A program made the position numbers and the translations under genes. Positions 1 to 7,874 of a stretch of 16,623 bases of DNA are shown here, in pieces. Within the stretch, counting starts at the first letter, position 1. Every line of letters starts with the position of its first letter. This stretch comes from Methylocystaceae bacterium. GTDB lineage: Bacteria > Pseudomonadota > Alphaproteobacteria > Rhizobiales > Beijerinckiaceae. The DNA lies in the NCBI GenBank assembly GCA_003152255.1, contig PLZT01000266.1, positions 5,560 through 22,182 on the forward strand, read 5' to 3'. Below the pieces are notes generated by a model, which did no database searches, had not been told where the DNA came from, and worked only from the letters and a program-made list of their open reading frames with translations.

Positions 1-1658
1 ACCATGTTGCCGGCCTCGCGCGCCGCCTGCGTGCCGGTCTGCATGGCGACTCCGACATCGGCCTGCGCCAGCGCCGGCGCGTCGTTGGAGCCGTCGCCGC
101 ACATGGCGATCAGCCGACCTCCTTGCTGCTCCTTGCGGATATATTTCAACTTATCTTCGGGCGTGGCTTGCGCGATAAAATCGTCGACGCCGGCCTCGCC
201 GGCGATGGCCGCCGCGGTGATCGGATTGTCGCCGGTCACCATGACCGTCTTGATCCCCATGGCCCGCAGCGCGGCGAAGCGCTCCTTGATGCCGGGCTTG
301 ACGATGTCCTTCAAATGCACGACGCCAAGCAAACGGCCATTGTCGCAGACGGCGAGCGGCGTGCCGCCCGAGCGCGAAATCACGTCGACCGCCTTGTGAA
401 ATTCGTCGGGCGCATGTTCCGCCTTCAGGCCCGCTTGCGCGAGAATGGCGTCGACGGCGCCCTTGCGCAGGCCGCGCCCGGCGACATCGAGCCCGGATAT
501 GCGGGTTTGCGCCGAGAAGGGGACTACATTCATGTCGGCGGTCAACGGAGGCGCGACCACGCCATGGCGATTGGAGGCGAGCGCGACGATCGAGCGCCCC
601 TCCGGCGTCTCGTCGGCGAGCGAGGCCAGCAGCACGGCTTCGGCGAGTTCGGCCTCGCTGACCGCGCCGACGGGAATGAATTCATCGGCCATGCGATTGC
701 CAAAAGTGATCGTGCCGGTCTTGTCGAGCAGCAGCGTGTCCACGTCGCCGGCGGCTTCCACCGCGCGGCCGGAGGTCGCGATCACGTTGAAGCGAATCAG
801 GCGATCCATGCCGGCGATGCCGATGGCCGACAGCAGCCCGCCGATCGTCGTCGGAATGAGGCATACCAGCAGCGCGATCAGCACGCTGACCGACAGCGTG
901 GTTCCCGAATAGCCGGCGAGCGGCCACAGCGTCACGCAGACGATCAGAAAGATGATCGTGAGGCCAGAGAGCAGGATCGACAGCGCCAGCTCGTTGGGCG
1001 TCTTCTGCCGCTGCGCGCCTTCGACCAGCGCGATCATCCGGTCGATGAAGGTCGAGCCCGGCGCCGCGGTGATGCGTACCTTGAGCCAGTCCGACAACAC
1101 GGTCGTGCCGCCCGTGACGGCCGAGCGGTCGCCGCCAGCCTCGCGGATGACCGGCGCGGATTCGCCCGTTATCGCCGATTCATTGACCGAGGCGACGCCC
1201 TCGATCACCTCGCCGTCGCCGGGAACGACGTCGCCGGCTTCGACGAGCACGATGTCGCCAATCTTGAGATCGAGCGCCGAGACGCCCACGACCATTTCTT
1301 TCAGGCGGCTCTTGCCGGTCGGGTCGATCAGCCGCTTGGCGTGGGTTTCGCTTCGAGTGCGGCGCAGCGCGTCGGCCTGCGCCTTGCCGCGTCCCTCCGC
1401 CACCGCCTCCGCGAAATTGGCGAAGAGCACGGTGAACCACAGCCACGCCGCGATCTGCCCGGTGAAGGGCGCGGCGCCCGTGTGGGCTATCGCGTCGCGC
1501 GCGAAAAACACGGTCACGACGGCCGAGACGACCTCGGTGACGAAGATCACCGGATTGTTGGCGAGGCGGCGCGGATCGAGTTTTTTCACGGCGTCGAAAG
1601 CGGCGCGCTTTAAAATACTTCCGTCGAACAGGCCGGGCGCCGCGACTTTGGTGGACAT
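1..1658 (-). CDS. kdpB: KdpB, ATP-hydrolysing subunit of K+-transporting P-type ATPase (3' end cut by window)
   Basis: This is the catalytic subunit of the KdpFABC high-affinity potassium pump in the inner membrane; it hydrolyses ATP while KdpA carries the ion channel. About 552 of the roughly 680-700 residues usual for the family are present and the frame stays open to base 1, so the C-terminus and kdpC lie outside. Visible P-type ATPase landmarks are the actuator TGES loop (residues 164-167), the phosphorylation motif DKTGTIT with the acceptor Asp at residue 312, and the hinge GDGSNDAP (521-528) followed by [11 protein letters not shown]. The hinge has Ser where Thr is usual (GDGTNDAP), a conservative change. 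The ATG at 1658 is preceded by GGAGAA in the 10-bp gap after kdpA, so the two are translated as one operon. Identity is very secure from sequence and context. Confidence 0.97.
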   Translation of the reverse strand, partial: MSTKVAAPGLFDGSILKRAAFDAVKKLDPRRLANNPVIFVTEVVSAVVTVFFARDAIAHTGAAPFTGQIAAWLWFTVLFANFAEAVAEGRGKAQADALRRTRSETHAKRLIDPTGKSRLKEMVVGVSALDLKIGDIVLVEAGDVVPGDGEVIEGVASVNESAITGESAPVIREAGGDRSAVTGGTTVLSDWLKVRITAAPGSTFIDRMIALVEGAQRQKTPNELALSILLSGLTIIFLIVCVTLWPLAGYSGTTLSVSVLIALLVCLIPTTIGGLLSAIGIAGMDRLIRFNVIATSGRAVEAAGDVDTLLLDKTGTITFGNRMADEFIPVGAVSEAELAEAVLLASLADETPEGRSIVALASNRHGVVAPPLTADMNVVPFSAQTRISGLDVAGRGLRKGAVDAILAQAGLKAEHAPDEFHKAVDVISRSGGTPLAVCDNGRLLGVVHLKDIVKPGIKERFAALRAMGIKTVMVTGDNPITAAAIAGEAGVDDFIAQATPEDKLKYIRKEQQGGRLIAMCGDGSNDAPALAQADVGVAMQTGTQAAREAGNM

Positions 1659-1668
1659 GGAGTTCTCC

Positions 1669-3378
1669 CTAAAACGTCTTGCCGGCCAGCATCAGGAAAT
1701 GCTCGACGATTGGCCCGAGCGCCAGCGCCGGGAAATATTGCAGCAGATACAGAATGACGATCACGCCGAGCAGCAGCCCGATGAACAGCGGTCCATGCGT
1801 CGGGAAGGTGCCGGCGGAGGGCGGCGCCTTCTTCTTGCCGGCAAAGGAGCCGGCGAGCGCCAGCACCGGCAGCGCATAGGCGAAGCGCCCGAGGAACATC
1901 GCGAGGCCGAGCGTCGTGTTGAACCAGAGCGTATTGCCGCCGAGGCCCGCGAAGGCCGAGCCGTTATTGGCCGTCGTCGAGGCGAAGGCGTAGAGAATTT
2001 CCGACAGGCCGTGCGGACCGGAATTGCCGAGGCTGTCGAGCGCGGTTTTGAGCAATACCGACGCCGCCGAAAAGCCGAGCACGGTGAGCGGATAGATCAG
2101 CACCGCGAGCATGGCCAGTTTCATCTCGCGCGCCTCGATCTTCTTGCCGAGATATTCCGGCGTGCGCCCGACCATCAATCCCGCGACGAACACCGCGATG
2201 ACGACGATGACGAGAAAACCATAGAGACCCGCGCCGACGCCGCCGGGCGAAATGCAGCCGAGCAGCATGTTGAAAAGCGGGACGAGGCCGCCGAGCGGCG
2301 TCATCGAATCGTGCATCGCATTGACGGCGCCCGTGCTGGTGCCTGTCGTGGCAGTCGCGAAAAAGGCGCTCATCGCGACGCCGAAGCGCGTTTCCTTGCC
2401 CTCCATATTGCCGACGGAAGGATCGACGCCAATCTCGGTCAGCAGGGGATTGCCCGCCGCCTCCGCCCAATAGGCGACGAGGATGCCGACGCCGAGCACG
2501 ATCGACATGGCGACCACGATGGCGCGTCCCTGCCGCTCGTCGCCGACCGCCCGGCCGAACGCGAACACCGTGGCGAAGGGGATAACCAGAATCGCCCATA
2601 TTTCCAGCATGTTGGAGAAGGCGTTGGGATTCTCGAACGGATGCGCCGAATTGGCGTTGAAGAAGCCGCCGCCGTTGGTGCCGAGTTCCTTGATTGCCTC
2701 CTGGCTCGCCACGGGGCCAATGGAAATGACTTGCTTGACCCCTTCGAGGGTCGTCGCCTCGAGAGCGCCGGTCAATGTCTGCGGCGCGCCGAGCGCGACC
2801 AGCGCGAGGGCGACGACGACCGCCAGCGGCAGCAGAATATAAAGTGTCGCCCGCGTCATATCGACCCAGAAATTGCCCACGGTCGGCGATGTCGCGCGCG
2901 AAAAGCCGCGGGTCAGCGCGAAGGCCACGGCGAGGCCGGTCGCGGCGGAGAGGAAGTTATGGACGGTCAGCCCCAGCATTTGCGTGAGATGACTCATCGT
3001 CGTTTCGCCGCTGTAGTTCTGCCAATTGGTGTTGGTGATGAAGCTGAGCGAAGTGTTGAAGGCGAGATCGGGCGCCACGGCGTCGAAGCCCCGCGGATTC
3101 AGCGGCAGCACATTTTGCAGCCGCTGCAAGGCGTAAAGCGAGAGGAAGCCGACGAGGCTGAAGGCCAGCATCGACGTGGTGTAAACAAACCAGCTCTGCT
3201 CGCGCGCCGGCTCCACGCCGGAAAGCCGGTAGAACAGCCGCTCCACCGGCGCCGCGATGCGCGACAAGGCGACGCGTTCGCCCTCCATGACGCGAAGAAC
3301 ATAGCCGCCGAGCGGAACGGCGGCCGCGAAAACCAGCAACAGCGTGATCGCGATCTGCAAAACGCCTGTCATGTACAT
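1669..3378 (-). CDS. kdpA: KdpA, potassium-translocating channel subunit
   Basis: KdpA is the K+-binding and channel subunit of the KdpFABC pump, evolutionarily related to the KcsA/Trk channel fold. The 569-residue product is close to the E. coli length (557). All four pore-loop regions are recognisable: [11 protein letters not shown] (115-125), [19 protein letters not shown] (233-251), [15 protein letters not shown] (344-358) and [11 protein letters not shown] (470-480). About ten hydrophobic segments are spread along the chain, beginning with residues 5-28. The start at 3378 has GGAGC six bases upstream; an in-frame ATG two codons later (3372) is a less likely alternative because it sits further from this site. 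It is followed after 10 bp by kdpB and preceded by kdpF at 35 bp, which is the standard kdpFAB arrangement. Confidence 0.97.
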   Translation of the reverse strand: MYMTGVLQIAITLLLVFAAAVPLGGYVLRVMEGERVALSRIAAPVERLFYRLSGVEPAREQSWFVYTTSMLAFSLVGFLSLYALQRLQNVLPLNPRGFDAVAPDLAFNTSLSFITNTNWQNYSGETTMSHLTQMLGLTVHNFLSAATGLAVAFALTRGFSRATSPTVGNFWVDMTRATLYILLPLAVVVALALVALGAPQTLTGALEATTLEGVKQVISIGPVASQEAIKELGTNGGGFFNANSAHPFENPNAFSNMLEIWAILVIPFATVFAFGRAVGDERQGRAIVVAMSIVLGVGILVAYWAEAAGNPLLTEIGVDPSVGNMEGKETRFGVAMSAFFATATTGTSTGAVNAMHDSMTPLGGLVPLFNMLLGCISPGGVGAGLYGFLVIVVIAVFVAGLMVGRTPEYLGKKIEAREMKLAMLAVLIYPLTVLGFSAASVLLKTALDSLGNSGPHGLSEILYAFASTTANNGSAFAGLGGNTLWFNTTLGLAMFLGRFAYALPVLALAGSFAGKKKAPPSAGTFPTHGPLFIGLLLGVIVILYLLQYFPALALGPIVEHFLMLAGKTF

Positions 3379-3413
3379 TCGAACGCTCCAAATCCTAATG
3401 CCAAGCGTCCCGC

Positions 3414-3500
3414 TCAGAAATCCTCGGGATGAAGCAGCGTGTAGAGAAGGTAGACGCCAAGCAGCGCGGCGACGATCAATCCGACGAGTGGTTCGAGCAT
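3414..3500 (-). CDS. kdpF: KdpF, small stabilising subunit of the Kdp pump
   Basis: This 28-codon gene encodes a single hydrophobic helix of the kind that stabilises the KdpFABC complex, wedged between KdpA and KdpB. It starts [15 protein letters not shown] and ends in LLHPEDF; the E. coli protein is 29 residues and ends in a similar INAEAF tail. The hydrophobic stretch covers roughly residues 5-22. The ribosome site is weak (a GGGGCC-type purine/GC stretch before the ATG), which fits translational coupling to the small gene 13 bp upstream. Longer in-frame upstream starts exist but extend through non-hydrophobic, low-complexity sequence that overlaps the neighbouring small gene, so I reject them. 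Position directly ahead of kdpA makes the call firm despite the short length. Confidence 0.88.
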   Translation of the reverse strand: MLEPLVGLIVAALLGVYLLYTLLHPEDF

Positions 3501-3513
3501 GGCGCGGCCCCGG

Positions 3514-3597
3514 TCAAAGACGAGCGCAAAGGCGCGCGTAAGCGGCGACCACGACGAAAAGAACGACGCCGAGACCCACGAAAACGAGATCGGACAT
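3514..3597 (-). CDS. 27-residue predicted membrane peptide leading the kdp operon
   Basis: A 27-codon frame precedes kdpF by 13 bp on the same strand. It starts MSDLVFVGLGVVLFV and ends AAYARLCARL: one strongly hydrophobic helix followed by a short basic tail, predicted to insert in the inner membrane. Support for expression is the strong ribosome binding site AGGAGC eight to nine bases before the ATG at 3597 and the tight spacing to kdpF. Similar short frames with a hydrophobic helix and a terminal R-x-C-E/A-R-L pattern occur ahead of kdpF/kdpA in other alphaproteobacteria and actinobacteria, as I recall them; they have no established role. By inference it could be an accessory or assembly peptide of the pump. 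It is not KdpF itself, which is the next frame. A longer upstream start in this frame crosses the promoter region and is unlikely. Confidence 0.68.
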   Translation of the reverse strand: MSDLVFVGLGVVLFVVVAAYARLCARL

Positions 3598-3742
3598 AAT
3601 CGCCTGCTCCTGTTTTTCCTGGACCGGAACATGGGCGGAAGCGCGCCAGAGATCAATGCGCAAAACGGGCGTCGCGCATAAGGAATTTATAATTGCCGCG
3701 GCGCCGCGGCCGGCCAGAGGACAGAAAGTCTCTGACGAAACG
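3598..3742 (-). promoter_or_regulatory. Probable kdp operon promoter/leader region
   Basis: The gap between the aminotransferase stop and the first kdp-operon gene holds the only AT-rich patch nearby: AGGAATTTATAATT at 3681-3694 on the plus strand, which reads as AATTATAAATTCC in the kdp direction. It is flanked by a perfect 16-bp GC palindrome, GCCGCGGCGCCGCGGC (3695-3710). The AT-rich patch lies 84-97 bp before the first start codon and is a plausible core promoter or KdpE-type target. I cannot assign a precise -35/-10 pair or a KdpE consensus. The GC palindrome could fold as a hairpin in RNA coming from the aminotransferase. Confidence 0.35.
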
Positions 3743-3746
3743 TCAG
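3732..3746 (-). terminator. Weak hairpin over the aminotransferase stop codon
   Basis: CTGACG (3732-3737) and CGTCAG (3741-3746) form a perfect 6-bp stem with a 3-base loop that includes the aminotransferase stop codon. In the minus direction it is followed by AGACTTTCTG, which is only moderately T-rich. It may contribute to 3'-end formation together with the GC palindrome at 3695-3710, but it is not a classical intrinsic terminator. Confidence 0.25.
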
Positions 3747-4960
3747 GCCCGCATCGCCTTTGGCGCGACATTGTGCAACTGATGGTCGGCGCTGTCGAAG
3801 AAGCGCCGCAGATTGCGCGCGGCCTGTCGGATGCGTTGCTCGTTCTCGACCAGCGCGAGGCGCAGGTAGCCTTCGCCATATTCGCCAAAGCCAACGCCCG
3901 GCGCGACCGCGAGATCGGCCTTTTCGATCAGCAGGCTCGAAAATTCGAGGCTGCTCAGGCTCGCGAATCGCTCCGGAACGGGCGCCCAGGCGAACATCGA
4001 GGCCGACGGCGAGGGAATGGGCCATCCCGCCTGAGCGAAACTTTCGACCATCACGTCGCGGCGCTTTTTATAGATCGCGCGCATCTCCTTGATGCAGTCG
4101 TCGGGGCCATTCAGCGCGGTCGCCGCCGCGACCTGAATCGGCGTGAAGGCGCCGTAATCGAGATAGCTCTTGACGCGCGCCAGCGCGGCGCAAAGACGCT
4201 CGTTGCCGACGGCGAAGCCCATGCGCCAGCCGGCCATCGAATAGGTTTTCGACATGGAGGTGAACTCCACCGTCACGTCGATCGCGCCCGGCACCTGCAA
4301 AACCGACGGCGGCGGCTCGTCCTCGAAATAGACCTCGGCGTAGGCGAGATCCGAGAGCACGAATATCTCGTGCCGCTTGGCGAAGGCCACGAGATCCTTG
4401 TAAAAATCGAGCGAGGCGACCGTCGCGGTCGGATTGGAGGGATAACAGACCACGACGCCGATCGGCTTCGGGATCGAGTGCCTCACCGCGCGCTCCAGCG
4501 CCTCGAAGAATTTCGGCGTCGGATCGGCCGGCACGGAGCGGATGACCCCGCCCGCCATCAGAAAACCGAACGCGTGGATGGGATAGGAGGGGTTGGGCAC
4601 CAGCATTACGTCGCCCGGCGCTGTGATCGCCTGCGCCATATTGGCGAAGCCTTCCTTCGAGCCCAGCGTGGCGACGATCTGCGTGTCCGGGTCGAGCGAG
4701 ACGTCGAAGCGGCGTTGATAATAATTGGCCTGGGCCCGGCGCAACCCCGCGATGCCCTTGGAGGCGGAGTAGCGGTCGGTGCGCGGGCGGCCCGCCGTCT
4801 CGACCAGCTTGTCGATCACATGCTTGGGCGCCGGCAGATCGGGATTGCCCATGCCGAGGTCGATGATGTCGGCGCCGCCGGCGCGCGCCTTGGCCTTCAG
4901 GCGATTGACCTGCTCGAAGACATAAGGGGGCAGGCGCTTGATACGATAAAAATCCGACAT
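3743..4960 (-). CDS. alaC: AlaC-type class I/II PLP-dependent aminotransferase
   Basis: This is a fold-type I, pyridoxal-phosphate aminotransferase of the AlaC/YfdZ group, which transaminates glutamate and pyruvate to alanine; alphaproteobacterial members are often labelled LL-diaminopimelate aminotransferase. The 405 residues match the usual length (E. coli AlaC, 412). Key elements are the N-terminal IKRLPPYVF and IIDLGMGNPDLP (32-43), GSKEGFANM (100-108), PNPSYPIH (122-129), the SNPT motif with Asn176, SDLAYAEVYF (203-212) with Asp204 and Tyr207, the cofactor lysine in SMSKTYSMAGWRMGF (Lys238), and Arg367 in YLRLAL for the substrate carboxylate. ATG at 4960 has GGAA about eight bases upstream. 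It is cytoplasmic and follows the secreted-protein gene by 72 bp on the same strand. The family is certain; the AlaC versus DapL substrate choice is inferred from overall similarity to E. coli AlaC. Confidence 0.9.
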   Translation of the reverse strand: MSDFYRIKRLPPYVFEQVNRLKAKARAGGADIIDLGMGNPDLPAPKHVIDKLVETAGRPRTDRYSASKGIAGLRRAQANYYQRRFDVSLDPDTQIVATLGSKEGFANMAQAITAPGDVMLVPNPSYPIHAFGFLMAGGVIRSVPADPTPKFFEALERAVRHSIPKPIGVVVCYPSNPTATVASLDFYKDLVAFAKRHEIFVLSDLAYAEVYFEDEPPPSVLQVPGAIDVTVEFTSMSKTYSMAGWRMGFAVGNERLCAALARVKSYLDYGAFTPIQVAAATALNGPDDCIKEMRAIYKKRRDVMVESFAQAGWPIPSPSASMFAWAPVPERFASLSSLEFSSLLIEKADLAVAPGVGFGEYGEGYLRLALVENEQRIRQAARNLRRFFDSADHQLHNVAPKAMRA

Positions 4961-5032
4961 TTAGAAGTTCCGCTGGTGTTTTGGGGGCGTATCGGTTCGG
5001 CTTTTAGCACTTTGGCCGAGGCGCGGCCGGCT

Positions 5033-5575
5033 TCAATTGGCTTGCTCTCGCGGCGGCTTGGCCGCGGCCGCGCGCCGGGGCGTCGCGGGGCGAGGCGCCG
5101 GATCGGGCACGGCCACCCGCGCGCCCGCCTTCCGGTTTTGTTCGAGCGCGCCCTGGAGTTCGGCGCCCAGCGCGTCGAGTTGCGCCGGGGTTTTCTTGCC
5201 AGTCGGCTTTTCGGTCGGTTTCATCGGCTGGTAGTGGAGCTGGTCCGGGGCCGGACGCGAACGCACGACGAAATCCTGCGCGGGCGGCGGCGTCTGCCGC
5301 AGATGGAGCGTCTCCAGAACACCGCCGACCATCGCGCCGCCGGATACGGCCTCTTGCGCCTCAGCCTCTTGCGCGGCGGCCTCGCCGCGAAGGCTCGGCA
5401 GGGCGAGAGCGGCGGCGAGCGCGATCAGGACGCGAAGGCGCCTTCCCGCGCCGCCCGCTGTGTCACATTGCCGCGCTTTCGCGCCAGCGAGTGGGAGCGC
5501 CTCGGGATTTGCGCGCTGACGCCTTCGCATCCGCACAATGGATTGGTTCATGACGGCGTGCGTCGCTAAAGACAT
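5033..5575 (-). CDS. Secreted or periplasmic Ala/Pro-rich protein of unknown function
   Basis: I do not recognise a named family. The product is up to 180 residues with a basic N-terminus, then RRLRVLIALAAALALP (about 45-60) and an AAAQEAEA stretch near 66-73 that looks like a signal-peptidase site, so the mature protein would be exported. The middle holds the most conserved-looking part, GGVLETLHLRQTPPP and QDFVVRSRPAP (about 84-109), and the C-terminus is a Pro/Ala/Lys-rich tail (PRPATPRRAAAAKPP). The start is uncertain: ATGs at 5575, 5551 and 5530 all lie in frame and none has a good ribosome site, and even the last leaves a long n-region before the hydrophobic core. Codon use is like the neighbours. 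It is divergent from phaC (78 bp between starts), so shared control is possible, but nothing ties it to PHB metabolism. Confidence 0.65.
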   Translation of the reverse strand: MSLATHAVMNQSIVRMRRRQRANPEALPLAGAKARQCDTAGGAGRRLRVLIALAAALALPSLRGEAAAQEAEAQEAVSGGAMVGGVLETLHLRQTPPPAQDFVVRSRPAPDQLHYQPMKPTEKPTGKKTPAQLDALGAELQGALEQNRKAGARVAVPDPAPRPATPRRAAAAKPPREQAN

Positions 5576-5577
5576 AA

Positions 5578-5590
5578 TGATAGTCTATCA
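5578..5590. promoter_or_regulatory. Perfect 13-bp palindrome in the divergent promoter region
   Basis: TGATAG-T-CTATCA is an exact inverted repeat with a one-base centre. It sits in the only AT-leaning part of the 78-bp space between the divergent secreted-protein gene and phaC, three bases from one annotated ATG and 64 bases before the phaC ATG. That location suits an operator. It does not match the CTGC-N-GCAG type I know for the PHB regulator PhaR, so the binding protein is unknown. Confidence 0.4.
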
Positions 5591-5653
5591 GACTCCGGCG
5601 CGCGTCGCTACTGGCCGCGCCTTGACGCTAGACGACGAAGAACAGGACCGAAG

Positions 5654-7840
5654 ATGACCGCCGATCGCGACACGGAAACGGCGCCTGAGCGGGCCAACGA
5701 GATGGACGCCAAAGCCGCGGCCCTCGCCTACCGAGGCAAAATGAGCAGCAAACGCAACGCCAAGGACAAAAGCAACAGGAGCCAAAAGCACGCGCCCAAG
5801 GCGCCTCTCGCGCCGCCCCAGGACGCGGCGGCGCCCGTGCCCCCGGTTCAGACGGAGAAGCAGCCTCCGGTCGCGCCCGCGATCCAGGTCGAGGCGCGCC
5901 CCCCCGTCGCGCCCGCGGTCCAGGTCGAGGCGCGGCATTCCGTCGCGCCCGCGGTCCAGGTCGAGGCGGCGCCTTCCGTCGCGCCCTCCAGGGAACTCGT
6001 CGTCCGGGAGACGCAGCGCGCGTCGGAGCGCGAACGCCTCCATCGCAACGCCAAGGCGGCCGAACCCCCGCTCACGGGAGAATTCGACACCGCCGCCGAA
6101 AATTTGGCCAAGCTGGTCGATCAGGGACGCCGGGTGATGGCGGCGGCGATGAGCGCCCCCGACCTCGCCGAGACCCGCAGCGAACTCGCGGCGAACGTCG
6201 CCGACGCCACCAAGACCCTGGGCGTCGTCGCCGAATATTGGATGACGCAGCCCGAACGCGCCACGATGGCGCAGGCCGATCTGATCAGCGGCCTCACCGA
6301 TATTTGGAGCCAGACCCTGCACCGCTTTTCCGGCGAGGAAGCGCCGCCGATCGTGCCGCCGGACCCCTCCGACAAGCGCTTCTCCGCGCCCGATTGGAGC
6401 AATAATCCGTTTTTCGATTGTCTGCGGCAGAGCTACACGCTGGCCACGCGCTGGGCCAACGATATGGTCGAACACGCCGAGGGCCTCGATTCCCAGACGA
6501 AAGCCAAGGCGTCTTTCTATACGCGCCTGATCTCCAGCGCGATGTCGCCGTCCAATTTCGTGGCGACCAATCCGGAATTGCTGCGCGCGACGCTGGAGGC
6601 GCGCGGCGGCAATCTGGTGCGCGGCATGGAAATGCTGGCCGAGGATCTCTTGGCGGGCGGCGGCACGCTGAAAATCCGCCAGTCCGACGACACGAAATTC
6701 CAGCTTGGCGTCGACATGGCGGCGACTCCCGGCAAGGTGATCCTGCGCAACGAATTGATGGAGTTGATCCAATATGCGCCGACGACGAGCGAGGTTTACG
6801 CGCGCCCGCTGTTGATCGTCCCGCCGTGGATCAACAAATTCTATGTGCTCGACCTCAACCGCGAAAAAAGCTTCGTGCGCTGGGCGGCGGCTCAGGGATT
6901 GACGGTGTTCATCATCTCCTGGGTCAATCCCGACGAGAGCCAGGCGGACCTCGGCTTCGAAGCTTACATGCACGAGGGCGTGCTTGCGGCGCTCGACGCG
7001 ATCGAACGCGCGACCGGCGAAAGCAAAGTCGCGGCGGCGGGCTATTGCGTCGGCGGCACGCTGCTCGCCTCGACTCTGGCCTATATGGCGGCCAAGCGCG
7101 ACGAGCGCATCGACAGCGTGACTTTCTTCGCGACGCAGGTCGACTTCTCCGAGGCCGGCGACATGCAGATTTTCGTCGACAAGGCGAAACTCGCGGCGCT
7201 CGAGGACGCCATGGCCAAGACCGGCTATCTCGACGGGGTCAAGATGGCCAACACTTTCAACATGCTGCGCCCCAACGAGCTCGTCTGGAACTATATCGTC
7301 AACAATTACGTGAAGGGCGTCGATCCGGCGGCGTTCGATCTTCTGGCCTGGAACGCGGACAGCACCCGCATCCCCCGCGCCAACCACTCGTTCTACCTGC
7401 GCAACTGCTATCTCGAGAACAATCTCACGCGCGGCGAGATGGTGATCGACGGCGTGAAGCTCGATCTGAAAAAGGTGACGGTTCCGATCTACGAGATCGC
7501 CACCAAGGAGGACCATATCGCGCCGGCGCGCTCGGTGTTCATCGGCGCGAAATATTTCGGCGGCCCGGTCAAATACGTGCTCGGCGGCGCCGGCCATATC
7601 GCCGGCATCATCAATCCGCCGGAAAAGGACAAATACCAATATTGGATAGGCGGCCCGCCGGTCGGCTCCTATGACGATTGGGTGAAATCGGCGACGGAGA
7701 TCAAGGGCTCGTGGTGGCCGGACTGGCTCACCTGGCTGACCCAGCAGGCGCCAAGGAAAGTCCCCGCGCGAGAACCCGGCGGCGGCGTGTTGACGCCGGT
7801 CGGCGACGCGCCGGGGGAGTATGTCAGGGTGAAGGCCTGA
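5654..7840 (+). CDS. phaC: Class I poly(3-hydroxyalkanoate) synthase with extended N-terminus
   Basis: PhaC polymerises (R)-3-hydroxyacyl-CoA into PHB at the surface of storage granules. The product is 728 residues against 589 for the Cupriavidus necator enzyme; the excess is all N-terminal. Catalytic Cys465 sits in the lipase-like box GYCVGG (463-468), Asp620 in KEDHIAP and His648 in GGAGHIAGI, with spacing equal to C. necator C319/D480/H508 within a few residues. The PhaC_N region runs from about 235 to 405 (PLLIVPPWINKFYVLDL at 385-401) and the alpha/beta-hydrolase part follows. Residues 1-130 are Pro/Ala-rich, basic and predicted disordered, with a 12-residue tandem repeat. ATG 5654 is supported by AGGA six bases upstream. 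No phaR, phaZ, phasin or phaAB genes lie beside it. A hairpin terminator follows directly. Confidence 0.96.
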   Translation: MTADRDTETAPERANEMDAKAAALAYRGKMSSKRNAKDKSNRSQKHAPKAPLAPPQDAAAPVPPVQTEKQPPVAPAIQVEARPPVAPAVQVEARHSVAPAVQVEAAPSVAPSRELVVRETQRASERERLHRNAKAAEPPLTGEFDTAAENLAKLVDQGRRVMAAAMSAPDLAETRSELAANVADATKTLGVVAEYWMTQPERATMAQADLISGLTDIWSQTLHRFSGEEAPPIVPPDPSDKRFSAPDWSNNPFFDCLRQSYTLATRWANDMVEHAEGLDSQTKAKASFYTRLISSAMSPSNFVATNPELLRATLEARGGNLVRGMEMLAEDLLAGGGTLKIRQSDDTKFQLGVDMAATPGKVILRNELMELIQYAPTTSEVYARPLLIVPPWINKFYVLDLNREKSFVRWAAAQGLTVFIISWVNPDESQADLGFEAYMHEGVLAALDAIERATGESKVAAAGYCVGGTLLASTLAYMAAKRDERIDSVTFFATQVDFSEAGDMQIFVDKAKLAALEDAMAKTGYLDGVKMANTFNMLRPNELVWNYIVNNYVKGVDPAAFDLLAWNADSTRIPRANHSFYLRNCYLENNLTRGEMVIDGVKLDLKKVTVPIYEIATKEDHIAPARSVFIGAKYFGGPVKYVLGGAGHIAGIINPPEKDKYQYWIGGPPVGSYDDWVKSATEIKGSWWPDWLTWLTQQAPRKVPAREPGGGVLTPVGDAPGEYVRVKA
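5864..5971 (+). repeat. 36-bp tandem repeat (three units) inside phaC
   Basis: Three 36-bp units encode PPVAPAIQVEAR, PPVAPAVQVEAR and HSVAPAVQVEAA (PhaC residues 71-106), and a partial fourth unit PSVAPS follows. The first two units and the core GTCGCGCCCGCG of all three are nearly identical at DNA level, so the array probably arose by recent slippage or unequal exchange and may vary in copy number between strains. It lies in the disordered extension, well before the catalytic domain. Confidence 0.85.
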
Positions 7841-7874
7841 CGCTCTCCTCCAGTCGGGGAGGAGAGCGCCGTTT
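7841..7874 (+). terminator. Rho-independent terminator after phaC
   Basis: CGCTCTCCTCC (7841-7851) pairs perfectly with GGAGGAGAGCG (7858-7868) around a 6-base loop, followed by CCGTTTTC. It begins immediately after the phaC stop codon. The convergent DUF5765 gene ends at 7875, so the same stem follows that gene too, but in that direction there is no T tract. Confidence 0.8.

Noticed and set aside
952..3432. Very long plus-strand open frames opposite kdpB and kdpA (also 123-1613)
   Set aside because: They lie antisense to unmistakable kdp genes, are Arg/His/Asp-rich with no domains, and are expected from high-GC codon bias.
3414..3656. Longer 80-residue version of kdpF starting upstream
   Set aside because: The added part overlaps the 27-residue gene, is Arg/Ser-rich and unlike KdpF; the 28-residue form matches the family length.
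3656..5569. 637-codon plus-strand open frame opposite the aminotransferase and secreted-protein genes
   Set aside because: Antisense shadow with low-complexity Arg-rich sequence and no recognisable motif.
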